From CATZDY01 sp045599035 (GTDB lineage: Bacteria; Bacillota; Desulfotomaculia; Desulfotomaculales; Desulfocucumaceae): a stretch of DNA of 28,934 nt. The stretch spans positions 1 to 28,934 of the forward strand of contig JAZRVI010000045.1 of assembly GCA_045599035.1 (NCBI GenBank). Direction: 5' to 3'. The notes under the pieces were generated by a model, which was given only the letters and a program-made list of their open reading frames with translations, did no database searches and was not told the DNA's origin. The position numbers were made by a program, and so were the translations under genes. Numbering within the stretch: the stretch's first letter is position 1; the number at the start of each line of letters is the position of its first letter. Shown piece after piece: positions 14,532 to 23,096 of the stretch.

Positions 14532-15903
14532 GACCGGCGTAATCTTTTTCCCGGCTTTTGACTGGGCTATTTCTCCTACTCACCCGGAGCGGGAAGAACG
14601 GCTCTTATATACCCGGGATCAGATCTTTGAAGAAGGGGTTTTGGATTTGCCCCAAGTGGAAGAATTAACTCCTCGGCTTTCTACCATTCACGATATAGCC
14701 AGAGTGCATTTCTGCGTTCCCCGGGTGCAAAGCCAGATTACCGAAGCTCATTTGATTGCTTCTGGTTCGCCTTTGGTTTTGGCCGATAAAATTCGCCTGC
14801 GGGAGCTGAAAAATGGATTTGCTATTGTTCGTCCTCCCGGTCATCATGCCATGCGGGTGGTGCATGGCAATCGGGGCTTTTGCAATATTAATAACGAAGC
14901 TATTCTGGTGGAATATTTACGCCGCAATTATGGCCTGAAAAAAATCGCCATTGTGGATAGTGATGTGCATCACGGGGACGGCACTCAGGATATTTTTTAT
15001 CACGATCCGGATTTGCTGTTTATTTCCTTCCACCAGGATGGCCGAACCATCTATCCGGGAACCGGTTTTACCAATGAGCTGGGCGGCCCTTCTGCCTATG
15101 CCAAGACCCTGAATGTTCCTTTGCCGCCGGGCAGCGGTAATGAAACCATGCACTATGTTTTGGACAATCTGATTTTGCCCATTCTCAAGGAGTTTCAGCC
15201 GGAGTTTGTAATTAATTCAGCCGGACAGGACTGCCACTACAGCGATCCGCTGGGCAGCCTGAATTTTTCTTCGCAGGGTTATGCAGAATTTACCCGCAAA
15301 TTGCGGCCGGATCTGGCTGTTTTGGAAGGCGGCTATGCCATTGAAACCGCTTTGCCCTATCTTAATCTGGCCATTCTAATGGCTTTGGCGGGGGAAGATT
15401 ATCGCAATGTACGGGAGCCGGATTATAATCCAAACAAGCATCGGGAAAAACCGGAAAATGCGGCAAGGGTGGCCAAGGTGGTCAAGGAAATTACTCAAGC
15501 CTGGCAGGATCGGGATCGCTTTGATCCGGATATGTTTTTTGGTCGGGATAAATTTTTCCGGCGACCCAAGAGTATTTTTTATGATACTGATTATGTGGAA
15601 GAAGAACAAACCGAAAGTCTGCGGCGATGCGGTGATTGTCCCGGTTATCTGACCATCGAATCCCGTTCCTTGCACAATTATGGCGAAGATGTCCAGATTT
15701 TTGCTGTGTCCATTCCTTTTGGAGCTTGTGCCAATTGTCAGGCAGAAGGCTATGAAGCCTATGAATACGCCAAAAAGTATTCTCGCCAATATGATTACCT
15801 GTATTTGCAAGATAAATCCATGGATACCTGCAAAGCCTTTGAGCGGTTTAATAATCAGGAATGGGTTTCCGAGGGACCCAAGGCAGGAGACGCTGATGTT
15901 TAA
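14515..15903 (+). CDS. Histone deacetylase family protein with C-terminal cysteine-pair extension
   Basis: A 462-residue class II-like HDAC/acetoin-utilisation-type zinc hydrolase. It has RPPGHHAM (H110 and H111), GFCNINNEAI, VDSDVHHGDGTQD (zinc ligands D150 and H152), AGQDCHYSDPLG (D239) and LEGGYAIE (Y274). Bacterial relatives deacylate lysine, polyamines or small molecules. The C-terminal region of about 130 residues, beyond the usual domain, contains CGDC (372-375) and CANC (405-408). These could form a zinc ribbon. I chose the ATG at 14515 because AGGAG is nine bases upstream; the ATG at 14506 abuts that site. The gene overlaps the hydantoinase gene upstream by 17 bases and mutL downstream by 8. 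Confidence 0.9.
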   Translation: MTRNNKTGVIFFPAFDWAISPTHPEREERLLYTRDQIFEEGVLDLPQVEELTPRLSTIHDIARVHFCVPRVQSQITEAHLIASGSPLVLADKIRLRELKNGFAIVRPPGHHAMRVVHGNRGFCNINNEAILVEYLRRNYGLKKIAIVDSDVHHGDGTQDIFYHDPDLLFISFHQDGRTIYPGTGFTNELGGPSAYAKTLNVPLPPGSGNETMHYVLDNLILPILKEFQPEFVINSAGQDCHYSDPLGSLNFSSQGYAEFTRKLRPDLAVLEGGYAIETALPYLNLAILMALAGEDYRNVREPDYNPNKHREKPENAARVAKVVKEITQAWQDRDRFDPDMFFGRDKFFRRPKSIFYDTDYVEEEQTESLRRCGDCPGYLTIESRSLHNYGEDVQIFAVSIPFGACANCQAEGYEAYEYAKKYSRQYDYLYLQDKSMDTCKAFERFNNQEWVSEGPKAGDADV

Positions 15904-17752
15904 AAAATCCAAAATAGCGGTTTTGGACGCTAAAACCGCCAACCGAATTGCAGCCGGGGAGGTAGTGGAACGCCCGGCTTCTGTGATCAAGGAGCTGCTG
16001 GAAAATTCCATTGATGCTGGAGCCACAGCTATTGAGGTGGAGATTGAAGAAGGCGGTCTGAAAAAAATTCAGGTTTCGGACAACGGCTGCGGTATGGATG
16101 CCAAGGACGCTCGGCTGGCCTTTGTGCGGCACGCTACCAGCAAAATTAAAACGGCTGAGGACTTGGAAGCCATTTTGAGCATGGGCTTTCGGGGTGAGGC
16201 TTTGGCCAGTATTGGAGCGGTCAGCCGGGTTAGTCTGCGAACCCGCACCGCTGAAATGCTGGGCGGAACTCTGGTGGAAATTGAAGGCGGAAAGCTTTTG
16301 GGGGTGGAACCGGCAGGTTGTCCGGAGGGAACTTCAATTTTGGTTGAGGATTTATTTTTTAATACCCCGGCTCGGTTGAAATATATGAAAACGGCTTCAG
16401 CTGAAGCCGCTCAAATTAATGAAATTGTTGGCAAATTGGCTTTGGCCTGCCCTCAAATTCGGATTCGGCTTTTTAATCAACACAAACTGGTTTTCAGTTC
16501 GGGAGAACCGGGGCTTTTGCACAGTATTGCCGCCGTTTATGGAGTTAAAAATGCGGCTCAAATGCTGCCGCTGGCCATTGAGATGGATCAAATTAAAATT
16601 GAAGGCTACTGCGGCAAGCCCACTTTAAGCAGGGGAATCCGCCGTAATATTGATCTGTTTATTAATAATCGTTATATTAAAAGCCCGGTTCTGACAGCGG
16701 CTGTTTGTGATGCTTACAAAACCGTTTTGCCTGCTGGACGCTTTCCGGTAGCGATAGTTAAAATTACTTTGCCTCCAGATTTGGTGGATATTAATATTCA
16801 CCCAGCTAAAACCGAGGTGAAAATCTTGCCGGAAAAGACGACTTTTGATTTAATTCGTTCAGCTATTCGGCAAGCTTTGTTTAGCTCGGAAATTATTCCG
16901 GGGCAACCGGGACAACTTGGAGAGCAGGTTATTGAAAAAACTGCTTCTGATCCTCCTCAGATTTTGAAGCAGCCCTCTACCAGGCCAAGGCTTGCAGGCT
17001 CGGTCAAAACAAAGCCTTCGGTTGCTTTTTCTTCCCAACCTGTCGCTTCCCGGTCAAATGAGAAAACCGAGTCTTTGCCAACCAAAGCCGTCACATCAAA
17101 AGAAACTATCTCCAATTCTGCCAAACCTGTCTTATTGGAAACACCAGGCACTTTATTTAAACAAAAGGCTGGTTTGCCAGAGCTGTTGTATAAAGGCTTT
17201 TTACCTCCGGTTTATTTGCTGTGGCAGGGAGTGGAGGGTCTGTATATTATGGATCAGCATGCTGTCCACGAAAAGATTTTATATGAAAAATTTCTTTCTT
17301 TTCTGACCCGGCAAAAGGCGGAAACCCAAAGCTTGCTGCTGCCCATTACTCTGCGTTTAAGTTCGGAAGAAGCGGTGGTCTGTCAGGAAAATCAGGCTAT
17401 CTGGCAAAAACTGGGCTTTGAAATTGAAAAGTTTCGGGAGCCGGATTATTTGATCCGAGGAGTGCCAGCCGGTTTGCCAGGTGGAAAGGAAGCTGAATTG
17501 GTTCGGGATTTATTGGACAAGCTGATCATTCGAGCCGGTAATTGGCAGGAAGAAGACTGGTATTGGGCCATAGCCAGCATGGCTGCTTGTGGAGCCGCCA
17601 TTAAAGCCGGGTGTTTTTGTGGAGAAAAAGAAGCTTTGGCCTTGCTTCGCCAGTTGGAACAGACTGAAAATCCTTATACCTGCCCTCATGGTCGCCCCAC
17701 CCTTATTTGCCTGACCCCCAAAGAGCTGGCTTCCCGATTTAAACGAATTTAG
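15896..17752 (+). CDS. mutL: DNA mismatch repair protein MutL
   Basis: A 618-residue MutL. The N-terminal GHKL ATPase has RIAAGEVVERPASVIKEL, ENSIDAGA, DNGCGMD, RHATSKI, GFRGEALASIGAVS and FFNTPARLKYMK. A Pro/Ser/Thr/Lys-rich linker follows (about 340-430). The C-terminal domain carries the endonuclease metal motif DQHAVHEKILYE (from D453), AACGAAIKAG and CPHGRPT. MutL nicks DNA in organisms lacking MutH, and all key residues appear present. The frame is open upstream to 15680 inside the HDAC gene. The ATG at 15896 is the true start: it gives the canonical N-terminus and follows GGAG. It overlaps the HDAC stop by 8 bases. Confidence 0.98.
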   Translation: MFKKSKIAVLDAKTANRIAAGEVVERPASVIKELLENSIDAGATAIEVEIEEGGLKKIQVSDNGCGMDAKDARLAFVRHATSKIKTAEDLEAILSMGFRGEALASIGAVSRVSLRTRTAEMLGGTLVEIEGGKLLGVEPAGCPEGTSILVEDLFFNTPARLKYMKTASAEAAQINEIVGKLALACPQIRIRLFNQHKLVFSSGEPGLLHSIAAVYGVKNAAQMLPLAIEMDQIKIEGYCGKPTLSRGIRRNIDLFINNRYIKSPVLTAAVCDAYKTVLPAGRFPVAIVKITLPPDLVDINIHPAKTEVKILPEKTTFDLIRSAIRQALFSSEIIPGQPGQLGEQVIEKTASDPPQILKQPSTRPRLAGSVKTKPSVAFSSQPVASRSNEKTESLPTKAVTSKETISNSAKPVLLETPGTLFKQKAGLPELLYKGFLPPVYLLWQGVEGLYIMDQHAVHEKILYEKFLSFLTRQKAETQSLLLPITLRLSSEEAVVCQENQAIWQKLGFEIEKFREPDYLIRGVPAGLPGGKEAELVRDLLDKLIIRAGNWQEEDWYWAIASMAACGAAIKAGCFCGEKEALALLRQLEQTENPYTCPHGRPTLICLTPKELASRFKRI

Positions 17753-17767
17753 GAAGGAAATATTCAT

Positions 17768-18544
17768 TTGAAATTAATTGTAACTACGGCTCAATCTGGC
17801 CGTTTAAGCGAATCAGCTCGACAATGGGCGGAAAAGCTGGCCTGCCCCTTTGTGGCTCGTCGGGATTTGAATCTGTCCCAGCTTTTGCAGGAAGAACAGG
17901 CTGAAGCAGTGTTGGTGGTGGCGGCTCAAAAAATAAGCTGTTTTTATCAGGGAGCAGAATTTTTTTTCCATCCCAGTTTGGCTCAGCTCCGAATTTTGGA
18001 GCTGGAACGGGGACAAGGGGATAATTTAGTTCGTTATCTGGATCTCAAGCCGGGGGATCAAATTTTGGATTGCACCCTGGGCTTGGCAGCCGATGCTTTG
18101 ACAGCAGCGTGGGCGGTGGGGGACAAAGGCCGGGTGACTGGTTTGGAATCTTCTCCCATTATTGCTGCTTTGGTTAAGGATGGTTTGCTTAATTTAACTG
18201 GTAATCTGGCTGCCCCTGCCAGCCGAATTGAGGTTCTCCAAACTGATTATCGGGACTTTTTGCCTCAGGCGGCAGACAATTCCTATGATATAGTTTATTT
18301 TGATCCCATGTTTCGGCATAAAATAAAAAATTCTTCAGCTATGGATGCCTTACGCCCCTTTACCAATCAGTCTGCTTTGGAACCGGAACTGTTGGCCGAA
18401 GCCTGGCGGGTCTGCCGCAAAAGAGTGGTCGTCAAAGAACGAAACGGCAGTCGGGAACTGGAGCGGCTGGCTCCTCCCCAAATTTTGGGCAGGGCTAATG
18501 CTACAGTAGCCTTTGGCCTGTGGGAAAAGGAGCGAAAAAAGTAA
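17768..18544 (+). CDS. Class I SAM-dependent methyltransferase, RsmJ-like
   Basis: A 258-residue protein starting at TTG (17768) behind GGAAGGAAA. The N-terminal 90 residues are followed by a Rossmann methyltransferase fold: QILDCTLGLAADAL (98-111, SAM loop), GLESSPIIAALVKDGL, VYFDPMFRHK (DPMF at 179-182) and RVVVKERNGSREL. The pattern (ESSP..AALV.DGL, then DPMF) resembles RsmJ, the 16S rRNA m2G1516 methyltransferase family, but that assignment is by motif memory. It is placed between mutL (15-base gap) and miaA (TAATG overlap), so an RNA-modification role fits its neighbour. Confidence 0.78.
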   Translation: MKLIVTTAQSGRLSESARQWAEKLACPFVARRDLNLSQLLQEEQAEAVLVVAAQKISCFYQGAEFFFHPSLAQLRILELERGQGDNLVRYLDLKPGDQILDCTLGLAADALTAAWAVGDKGRVTGLESSPIIAALVKDGLLNLTGNLAAPASRIEVLQTDYRDFLPQAADNSYDIVYFDPMFRHKIKNSSAMDALRPFTNQSALEPELLAEAWRVCRKRVVVKERNGSRELERLAPPQILGRANATVAFGLWEKERKK

Positions 18545-19458
18545 TGAAAAGCAAATTGTTGGCCATAGTGGGGCCGACCGCTACCGGCAAAACAGCTACA
18601 GCGGTTCGACTGGCTCATCAGCTTAATGGTTCCATTATTTCTCTGGATTCTATGGCGGTTTATAAGGGGCTGGATATTGGAACAGCCAAGCCTTCCCTGG
18701 AGGAACGCCAAGGGATTCCTCATTATTTGCTGGATGTGCTGGAACCGGAACAGCCTTTTTCGGTGGCTCAATATGAAATTTTGGCTCGGCAGGCCATCCG
18801 GGAAATTCAGGCTCAGGGACGACTGCCCCTTTTGGTGGGAGGAACCGGACTGTATTTAAAGGCCGTAACCGAAAAGAACAATTTTGCCCAAAGCCAGCCC
18901 AATCCAGCCCTGCGGCAGAAGTGGGAACAAATCTATGCTCAAAAGGGGAGGGATTATGTTTACGCCTGCCTGCAAAAGGCAGATCCGGAAACGGCTCAAC
19001 GGTTACATCCCAACGATCAAAAGCGAATTATTCGTGCCCTGGAGGTTTGGGAAGCAACTGGTCAGCCCATGTCTGCTTTGGTCAGCAATCAGCCGGAAAC
19101 CTTATATAAGCTGCAAATTTTTGGTTTATATCTGGAGCGGGAAAAGCTTTATGAGAGGATTAATCAAAGAGTAGATTTAATGCTGGAGCAGGGCTTGCTG
19201 GAAGAAGTCAAAACGCTGCAAGGCCGGGTTAATGCTACTGCCTGGCAAGCTATTGGCTACAAGGAATTAGCTGCTTATTTGGAAGGGAAACTAAACTGGA
19301 ACGAAGCGGTGGAATTGATTAAAAGGGAAAGCAGGCGTTTGGCCAAAAGACAAATGACCTGGTTTCGTCGAGATCCACGCATCAAATGGATTGAGGCGGG
19401 AACGGCAGAGGTAACAGCAGCTCAAATCCTACAGCGGTTGGATTGGGATGAAGAATGA
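18544..19458 (+). CDS. miaA: tRNA dimethylallyltransferase MiaA
   Basis: A 304-residue MiaA. It has a P-loop IVGPTATGKT (about 8-17), ISLDSMAVYKGLDIGTAKP, HYLLDVLEP, LPLLVGGTGLYLKAV, RIIRALEVWEATGQP, AIGYKELAAYLEG and KRQMTWFRRDP. It transfers a dimethylallyl group to A37 of tRNAs reading UNN codons, the first step toward ms2i6A. I chose the ATG at 18544, whose A is the last base of the methyltransferase stop (TAATG), with AAGGAG about 10 bases upstream. The frame is open a little further, to 18520, but that would lie inside the ribosome binding site region. It is the last gene of the plus-strand run. hfq, a common follower, is absent here. Confidence 0.97.
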   Translation: MKSKLLAIVGPTATGKTATAVRLAHQLNGSIISLDSMAVYKGLDIGTAKPSLEERQGIPHYLLDVLEPEQPFSVAQYEILARQAIREIQAQGRLPLLVGGTGLYLKAVTEKNNFAQSQPNPALRQKWEQIYAQKGRDYVYACLQKADPETAQRLHPNDQKRIIRALEVWEATGQPMSALVSNQPETLYKLQIFGLYLEREKLYERINQRVDLMLEQGLLEEVKTLQGRVNATAWQAIGYKELAAYLEGKLNWNEAVELIKRESRRLAKRQMTWFRRDPRIKWIEAGTAEVTAAQILQRLDWDEE

Positions 19459-19462
19459 TTAA

Positions 19463-19497
19463 AAAGGGGAACCGGGACAATTTACCGGTTCCCCTTT
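19463..19497. terminator. Bidirectional terminator between miaA and htpG
   Basis: AAAGGGGAACCGG (19463-19475) is perfectly complementary to CCGGTTCCCCTTT (19485-19497). On the minus strand the stem runs into TTTTT, favouring htpG termination; on the plus strand the tail is TTTGGGG, which is weaker. It separates convergent genes. Confidence 0.85.
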
Positions 19498-19516
19498 GGG
19501 GCTTACTGACGGTCGT

Positions 19517-21352
19517 TTATTCCTGAACGGCTCTGGTTAAAATCTGATAGGTTCGGGCTACCATAGTTTTGGGATCGGCAGGAAGCCCGGAAGCAATTAA
19601 AGCATTATCATAAAGCTGTTCGGCAATTAATTTGGCAAAGTCCTCATCTTTGGCTCGCAAGACCGCTAAACCTTTAATTAAAGCATGAGCCGGGTTGATT
19701 TCCAGGGTTTTGCGGAAAATACCCATGGGTGTATCCTGCACTTCCTGCAAATATTTTTGCATGGAGGAGGTCAGATAATTGTCCATATTAATTAAAATGG
19801 CTGGACTGTCCACCAGACGATCAGAAGCTTTGACCTCACTTACCTTGCTTTCCAAAACGGTTTTCAGCCATTCTAACAGGCTGTTTAAGGGGAGTTCCTC
19901 CAGCTTATCCGCTGCAATTTCGTTTTCCATTTCTGGTAAATCCAGATCGGCACTATCCGCTGAAACCAGCTTTTTCTCTTCAAATTCGGCCAGATTGCTT
20001 AAAACAAAATCGTCCAGAGGTTCCAGAGTATAAATTACCTCCAGATTGCGTTGCTTAAAGGCTTCCAAATAGGGGCCGGCTTCAATGGTTTCCCGATTGG
20101 CTCCGTTGATAAAGTAAATATTCTTTTGGTTTTCCGGCATTCTGCCCACATATTCGCTTAGAGAAACATATCTGCCGCTTTCTGAATTGGAAGATTCAAA
20201 GCGTAACAGAGGAGCCAGCTCTTTCTGATAACTGTGATCAGTAGCGGCTCCAGCTTTGAGGAAACCGCCGAATTTGCTCCAGAAGGCGGCATATTTTTCC
20301 GGTTCCTTTTTGGCCTGTTCGTTCAGGAATTTAAGAAAACGATTGGTGATAACCTTTTTTAGCTTGGCCATCAGACTGCTGTCCTGCATGGTTTCCCGGG
20401 AAATATTCAGGGGAATTTCTTCGCTGTCCACTACTCCCTTTAAAAAGCGGAGCCATTCCGGTAATAAAAATTCGCAATGCTGCTGAATTAGCACCTTGCG
20501 GCAATACAAATTAATCCCCGGTTCTAATTTGCCAAAGCCGAATTTTTCCATATTTTCTCCGGGAACATAGATCAAAGCCTTAATGGACAAAGGAGCATCA
20601 GCAGTAAAATGCAGCCGGTAAGAGGGTTCGTCAAAGGCATTGGCGATATATTTATAAAATTCCTTATATTCTTCTTCAGAAATTTCGTTTTTATTTAAAG
20701 CCCAAATAGCTTGCAGGGTATTGAGTTTTTCCCCTTCCAGCAAAACCGGGAAAGGCACAAAGCTGGAGTACTTGCGGCCAATTTCCAGCAGGCGATCCTT
20801 GGAGGCAAATTCACTTTCTTTTAATTTGAGCAAAATTGAGGTTCCCCGTTGGGCATTGGCCAGGGGTTCAATTTCAAAGGAGCCGGTTCCATCAGAAATC
20901 CATTGCCAACCGCTTTCCTCCGGCCGATAGGAGCGAGTGGAAACCACTACTTCCTGAGCTACCATAAAAGCAGCGTAAAATCCCACTCCAAATTGGCCGA
21001 TTAAGCTGAAATCCGGATTTTCCTGCTGTAAACTTTGCAAAAAAGCTTTGGAGCCGGAATGGGCAATTGTACCCAGGTTTTCAATTAATTCAGTTTTGCT
21101 CATTCCTACACCGGTATCTTCGATTAAGATGGTCTGCTGTTCTGGATCCACCTTAATTTGAATTTGTAATTCCAGCTCCGGTTGGTAAATATTATGTTCA
21201 GTAACGCTTAAATAACGCATTTTTTCCAAAGCGTCAGCAGCATTGGAAATAAGCTCCCGCAGAAAGATTTCTTTGTCAGTGTATAAAGAGTTAATTACAA
21301 TGTCCAATAGTTGTTTGACTTCAGTTTGAAACTCCATTTTTTCTGTACTCAT
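19517..21352 (-). CDS. htpG: Chaperone protein HtpG (Hsp90 family)
   Basis: An Hsp90 homologue of 611 residues. The N-terminal GHKL ATPase has FLRELISNAADALEKMRYL, IEDTGVGMSKTELIENLGTIAHSGSKAFL and IGQFGVGFYAAFMVA. A middle domain (FLKGVVDSEEIPLNISRE) and a C-terminal dimerisation domain (LEINPAHALIKGL) follow. It is an ATP-dependent dimeric chaperone of the cytoplasm. The frame is open to an ATG at 21367 that overlaps the upstream stop, but GGAGGG lies seven bases before the ATG at 21352, and starting there gives the usual N-terminus. It is co-directional with and 14 bases after the GT4 gene, so probably co-transcribed. I see no CIRCE-type heat-shock operator immediately upstream. Confidence 0.97.
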   Translation of the reverse strand: MSTEKMEFQTEVKQLLDIVINSLYTDKEIFLRELISNAADALEKMRYLSVTEHNIYQPELELQIQIKVDPEQQTILIEDTGVGMSKTELIENLGTIAHSGSKAFLQSLQQENPDFSLIGQFGVGFYAAFMVAQEVVVSTRSYRPEESGWQWISDGTGSFEIEPLANAQRGTSILLKLKESEFASKDRLLEIGRKYSSFVPFPVLLEGEKLNTLQAIWALNKNEISEEEYKEFYKYIANAFDEPSYRLHFTADAPLSIKALIYVPGENMEKFGFGKLEPGINLYCRKVLIQQHCEFLLPEWLRFLKGVVDSEEIPLNISRETMQDSSLMAKLKKVITNRFLKFLNEQAKKEPEKYAAFWSKFGGFLKAGAATDHSYQKELAPLLRFESSNSESGRYVSLSEYVGRMPENQKNIYFINGANRETIEAGPYLEAFKQRNLEVIYTLEPLDDFVLSNLAEFEEKKLVSADSADLDLPEMENEIAADKLEELPLNSLLEWLKTVLESKVSEVKASDRLVDSPAILINMDNYLTSSMQKYLQEVQDTPMGIFRKTLEINPAHALIKGLAVLRAKDEDFAKLIAEQLYDNALIASGLPADPKTMVARTYQILTRAVQE

Positions 21353-21366
21353 TCCTAAACCCTCCA

Positions 21367-22509
21367 TTAAAAAGATTTTTTGATTAGTTTTTGATAACAG
21401 CCCAGCATTTTTTTGGCACTTGCTTCGGCTGAAAATTTAAGCGAATTTTCCTGAGCCTTTTGGCTCATTTGCTGATATAATTGCGGGTCATCCAAAAGCA
21501 GCTTAATTTTCTGTTGAAAGGAATCTTCGTCCAATTCGGTTAAGAAACCGTCTTCCTGATCGGCAATCATCTCGCCTACTCCATAGGAACGGACGGCCAC
21601 AGTCGGCAAACCGGCGGCTTTAGCCTCGACCACCACCAGTCCTTGAGTTTCGGTTAAAGAAGAACAAACAAAAATATCACTGTCCTGATAGCAATCAACT
21701 ACCTTTTCCCAGGGCAGTTTGCCAGTAAGAATAATTTGTTTTGTCAATCCCATCTGTTTAATTTGTTCGACAAAGGTTTCCTTTTCCGGCCCGTTGCCTA
21801 CTACAACCAGACAAAGCTGCGGATAGGCTGGCAAAAGCTTGTGCAAAATATTGAAAAGAAAAGGAATATTTTTTTCTTGCCCCAAGCGTCCTACAAAAAT
21901 CAGGATTTTCTTGTCTGGATCTATCTGGTAAGTGCTGCGCAGCCAATGGGAATTGGTTTTTTGAAAACTGGTCAGGTTGATGCCGGTGGGAATGCTTTCA
22001 ATGGGAGTTGTCACCCCCAGTTTGACCAGATAATCTGCCACAATTTCAGTAGGTGAAATTACCAGATCGCAGCTATTGCAAAAATTGCGGCAAATTTTGC
22101 GAGTTAATTCCTTGGTGGTTTTTTGTTTCCAGGGAAAATAATGGACATATTCTTCGTAAAGAGTGTGGAAGGTGACCACCAAGGGAATCTGATATTTGCG
22201 GGCATATTTGGCTCCCACTCGACCCAGCAAAAAGGGAGAATGAACATGGATAATATCCAGGTTCAGGTTTTTGATCATGGGACGCACCCGCATGGAGAAA
22301 GGAATGGCTAAATTATAACCCGGATTGGCCAGCGAAGGAACGGAAATATAACGAAAAATTCGAGGTTCCTTGGGACATTTGGCATAATAGGGAGCAAAAA
22401 TATATACTTCATGGCCTTGTTTTTGATATTCCTGGCGAAAAAATTCAATGGACTTGACTACTCCGCTGACATAAGGTAAATAGCTGTCGGTAAAAATACC
22501 TATCTTCAT
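21367..22509 (-). CDS. Glycosyltransferase family 4 protein, probable diacylglycerol/lipid glycosyltransferase
   Basis: A 380-residue GT-B enzyme. The N-terminus IGIFTDSYLPYVSGVVKSIE, then HVHSPFLLG, VVTFHTLYEEYVHYFP and VISPTEIVADYL, resemble 1,2-diacylglycerol 3-glucosyltransferase (alMGS/MgdA-type) enzymes. The C-terminal half has LIFVGRLGQEKNIPFL and the E-x7-E donor-site motif in SLTETQGLVVVEAKAAGLP. The likely role is synthesis of membrane glycolipids from a nucleotide sugar at the cytoplasmic face, although PimA-like or polysaccharide activity cannot be excluded. The ATG at 22509 follows GGAGG. A consensus-like promoter lies 60-90 bases upstream, and htpG follows in the same direction. 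Confidence 0.88.
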   Translation of the reverse strand: MKIGIFTDSYLPYVSGVVKSIEFFRQEYQKQGHEVYIFAPYYAKCPKEPRIFRYISVPSLANPGYNLAIPFSMRVRPMIKNLNLDIIHVHSPFLLGRVGAKYARKYQIPLVVTFHTLYEEYVHYFPWKQKTTKELTRKICRNFCNSCDLVISPTEIVADYLVKLGVTTPIESIPTGINLTSFQKTNSHWLRSTYQIDPDKKILIFVGRLGQEKNIPFLFNILHKLLPAYPQLCLVVVGNGPEKETFVEQIKQMGLTKQIILTGKLPWEKVVDCYQDSDIFVCSSLTETQGLVVVEAKAAGLPTVAVRSYGVGEMIADQEDGFLTELDEDSFQQKIKLLLDDPQLYQQMSQKAQENSLKFSAEASAKKMLGCYQKLIKKSF

Positions 22510-22570
22510 ATCAAGCCTCCGCTTGGTTGAAATATGTTCTAAACAAGCTCTGAGATTCCTTTACTTTTAT

Positions 22571-22598
22571 ATTATACACCATTTCGGCCCGTTTTCAA
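22571..22598 (-). promoter_or_regulatory. Promoter of the GT4-htpG transcript
   Basis: On the minus strand TTGAAA (22593-22598) and TATAAT (22571-22576) are separated by 16 bases, about 60 bases before the GT4 start codon. Confidence 0.6.
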
Positions 22599-22651
22599 TT
22601 TTTAACGAAAAATAATCCGAGCCGAAAGGACAGGCGGCGGAGATTGGGAGC

Positions 22652-22679
22652 AAATAAAAACACCACCTTAGTGGTGGCG
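22652..22679 (-). terminator. Intrinsic terminator of rpsT
   Basis: On the minus strand CACCAC and GTGGTG pair around TAAG and are followed by TTTTTATTT. It begins a few bases after the rpsT stop. Confidence 0.85.
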
Positions 22680-22683
22680 TTTT

Positions 22684-22947
22684 TTAAAAGGATTTATTAT
22701 AACGACGGGTTAAACGGGACTTTTTGCGAGATGCAGTTTTCTTGGGCAGAATTCCTTTGGTAACTGCTTTATCCAAAGCCCGGTTAGCGGTTTTTAATTT
22801 GGCGTAAGCATCATCCTTATTTTCACTAACAACCGCTTCATCAAAATGGCGTAAAACTGTCCGCAAAGCAGATCTCAGTTTAACATTTCTCAAAGTTCTT
22901 TTTTTGGTGGTATTTACTCTTTTAACAGCAGATTTAATATTAGGCAC
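22684..22947 (-). CDS. rpsT: 30S ribosomal protein S20
   Basis: An 87-residue basic helical protein: PNIKSAVKRVNTTKKRTLRN at the N-terminus, ANRALDKAVTKGILPKKTASRKKSRLTRR near the C-terminus. It matches bacterial S20, which binds 16S rRNA early in small-subunit assembly. It starts at GTG (22947), five bases after a GAGGTGAG ribosome binding site. S20 expression is autoregulated at translation in enteric bacteria. Here the leader is remarkable: the site and start region are part of a 52-bp unit present three times in tandem. The gene is monocistronic, with its own promoter and terminator. Confidence 0.97.
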   Translation of the reverse strand: MPNIKSAVKRVNTTKKRTLRNVKLRSALRTVLRHFDEAVVSENKDDAYAKLKTANRALDKAVTKGILPKKTASRKKSRLTRRYNKSF

Positions 22948-23096
22948 TTTCTCACCTCTTCATTTATTTAATTTAAGCATGAGCAAAATAAATAGGCAGT
23001 TTCTCACCTCTTCATTTGTTTAATTTAAGCATGAGCAAAATAAATAGGCACTTTCTCACCTCCCCATTTGTTTAATTTTAGCATGAGCAAAATAAA
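22941..23096. repeat. Three tandem 52-bp repeats covering the rpsT leader
   Basis: Copies begin at 22941, 22993 and 23045 with TAGGCA(C/G)TTTCTCACCTC and end with GAGCAAAATAAA. Copies 1 and 2 differ at two positions; copy 3 differs at three or four. On the minus (coding) strand each copy carries GAGGTGAGAAA followed by GTG, CTG and GTG respectively in gene-proximal, middle and distal copies. Each therefore duplicates the rpsT ribosome binding site and start region. Only the gene-proximal copy opens into rpsT. Confidence 0.95.

Noticed and set aside
15680..15895. N-terminal 72-codon extension of mutL
   Set aside because: It overlaps the conserved 3' part of the HDAC-like gene and does not resemble MutL; the ATG at 15896 gives the canonical start.
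15376..16026. Long minus-strand open frame (216 codons) opposite the HDAC and mutL genes
   Set aside because: It lies antisense to two clearly conserved proteins, has no ribosome binding site and no recognisable sequence.
22941..23096. CRISPR array
   Set aside because: The three units are directly tandem with no spacers and each contains a ribosome binding site; it is a leader duplication.
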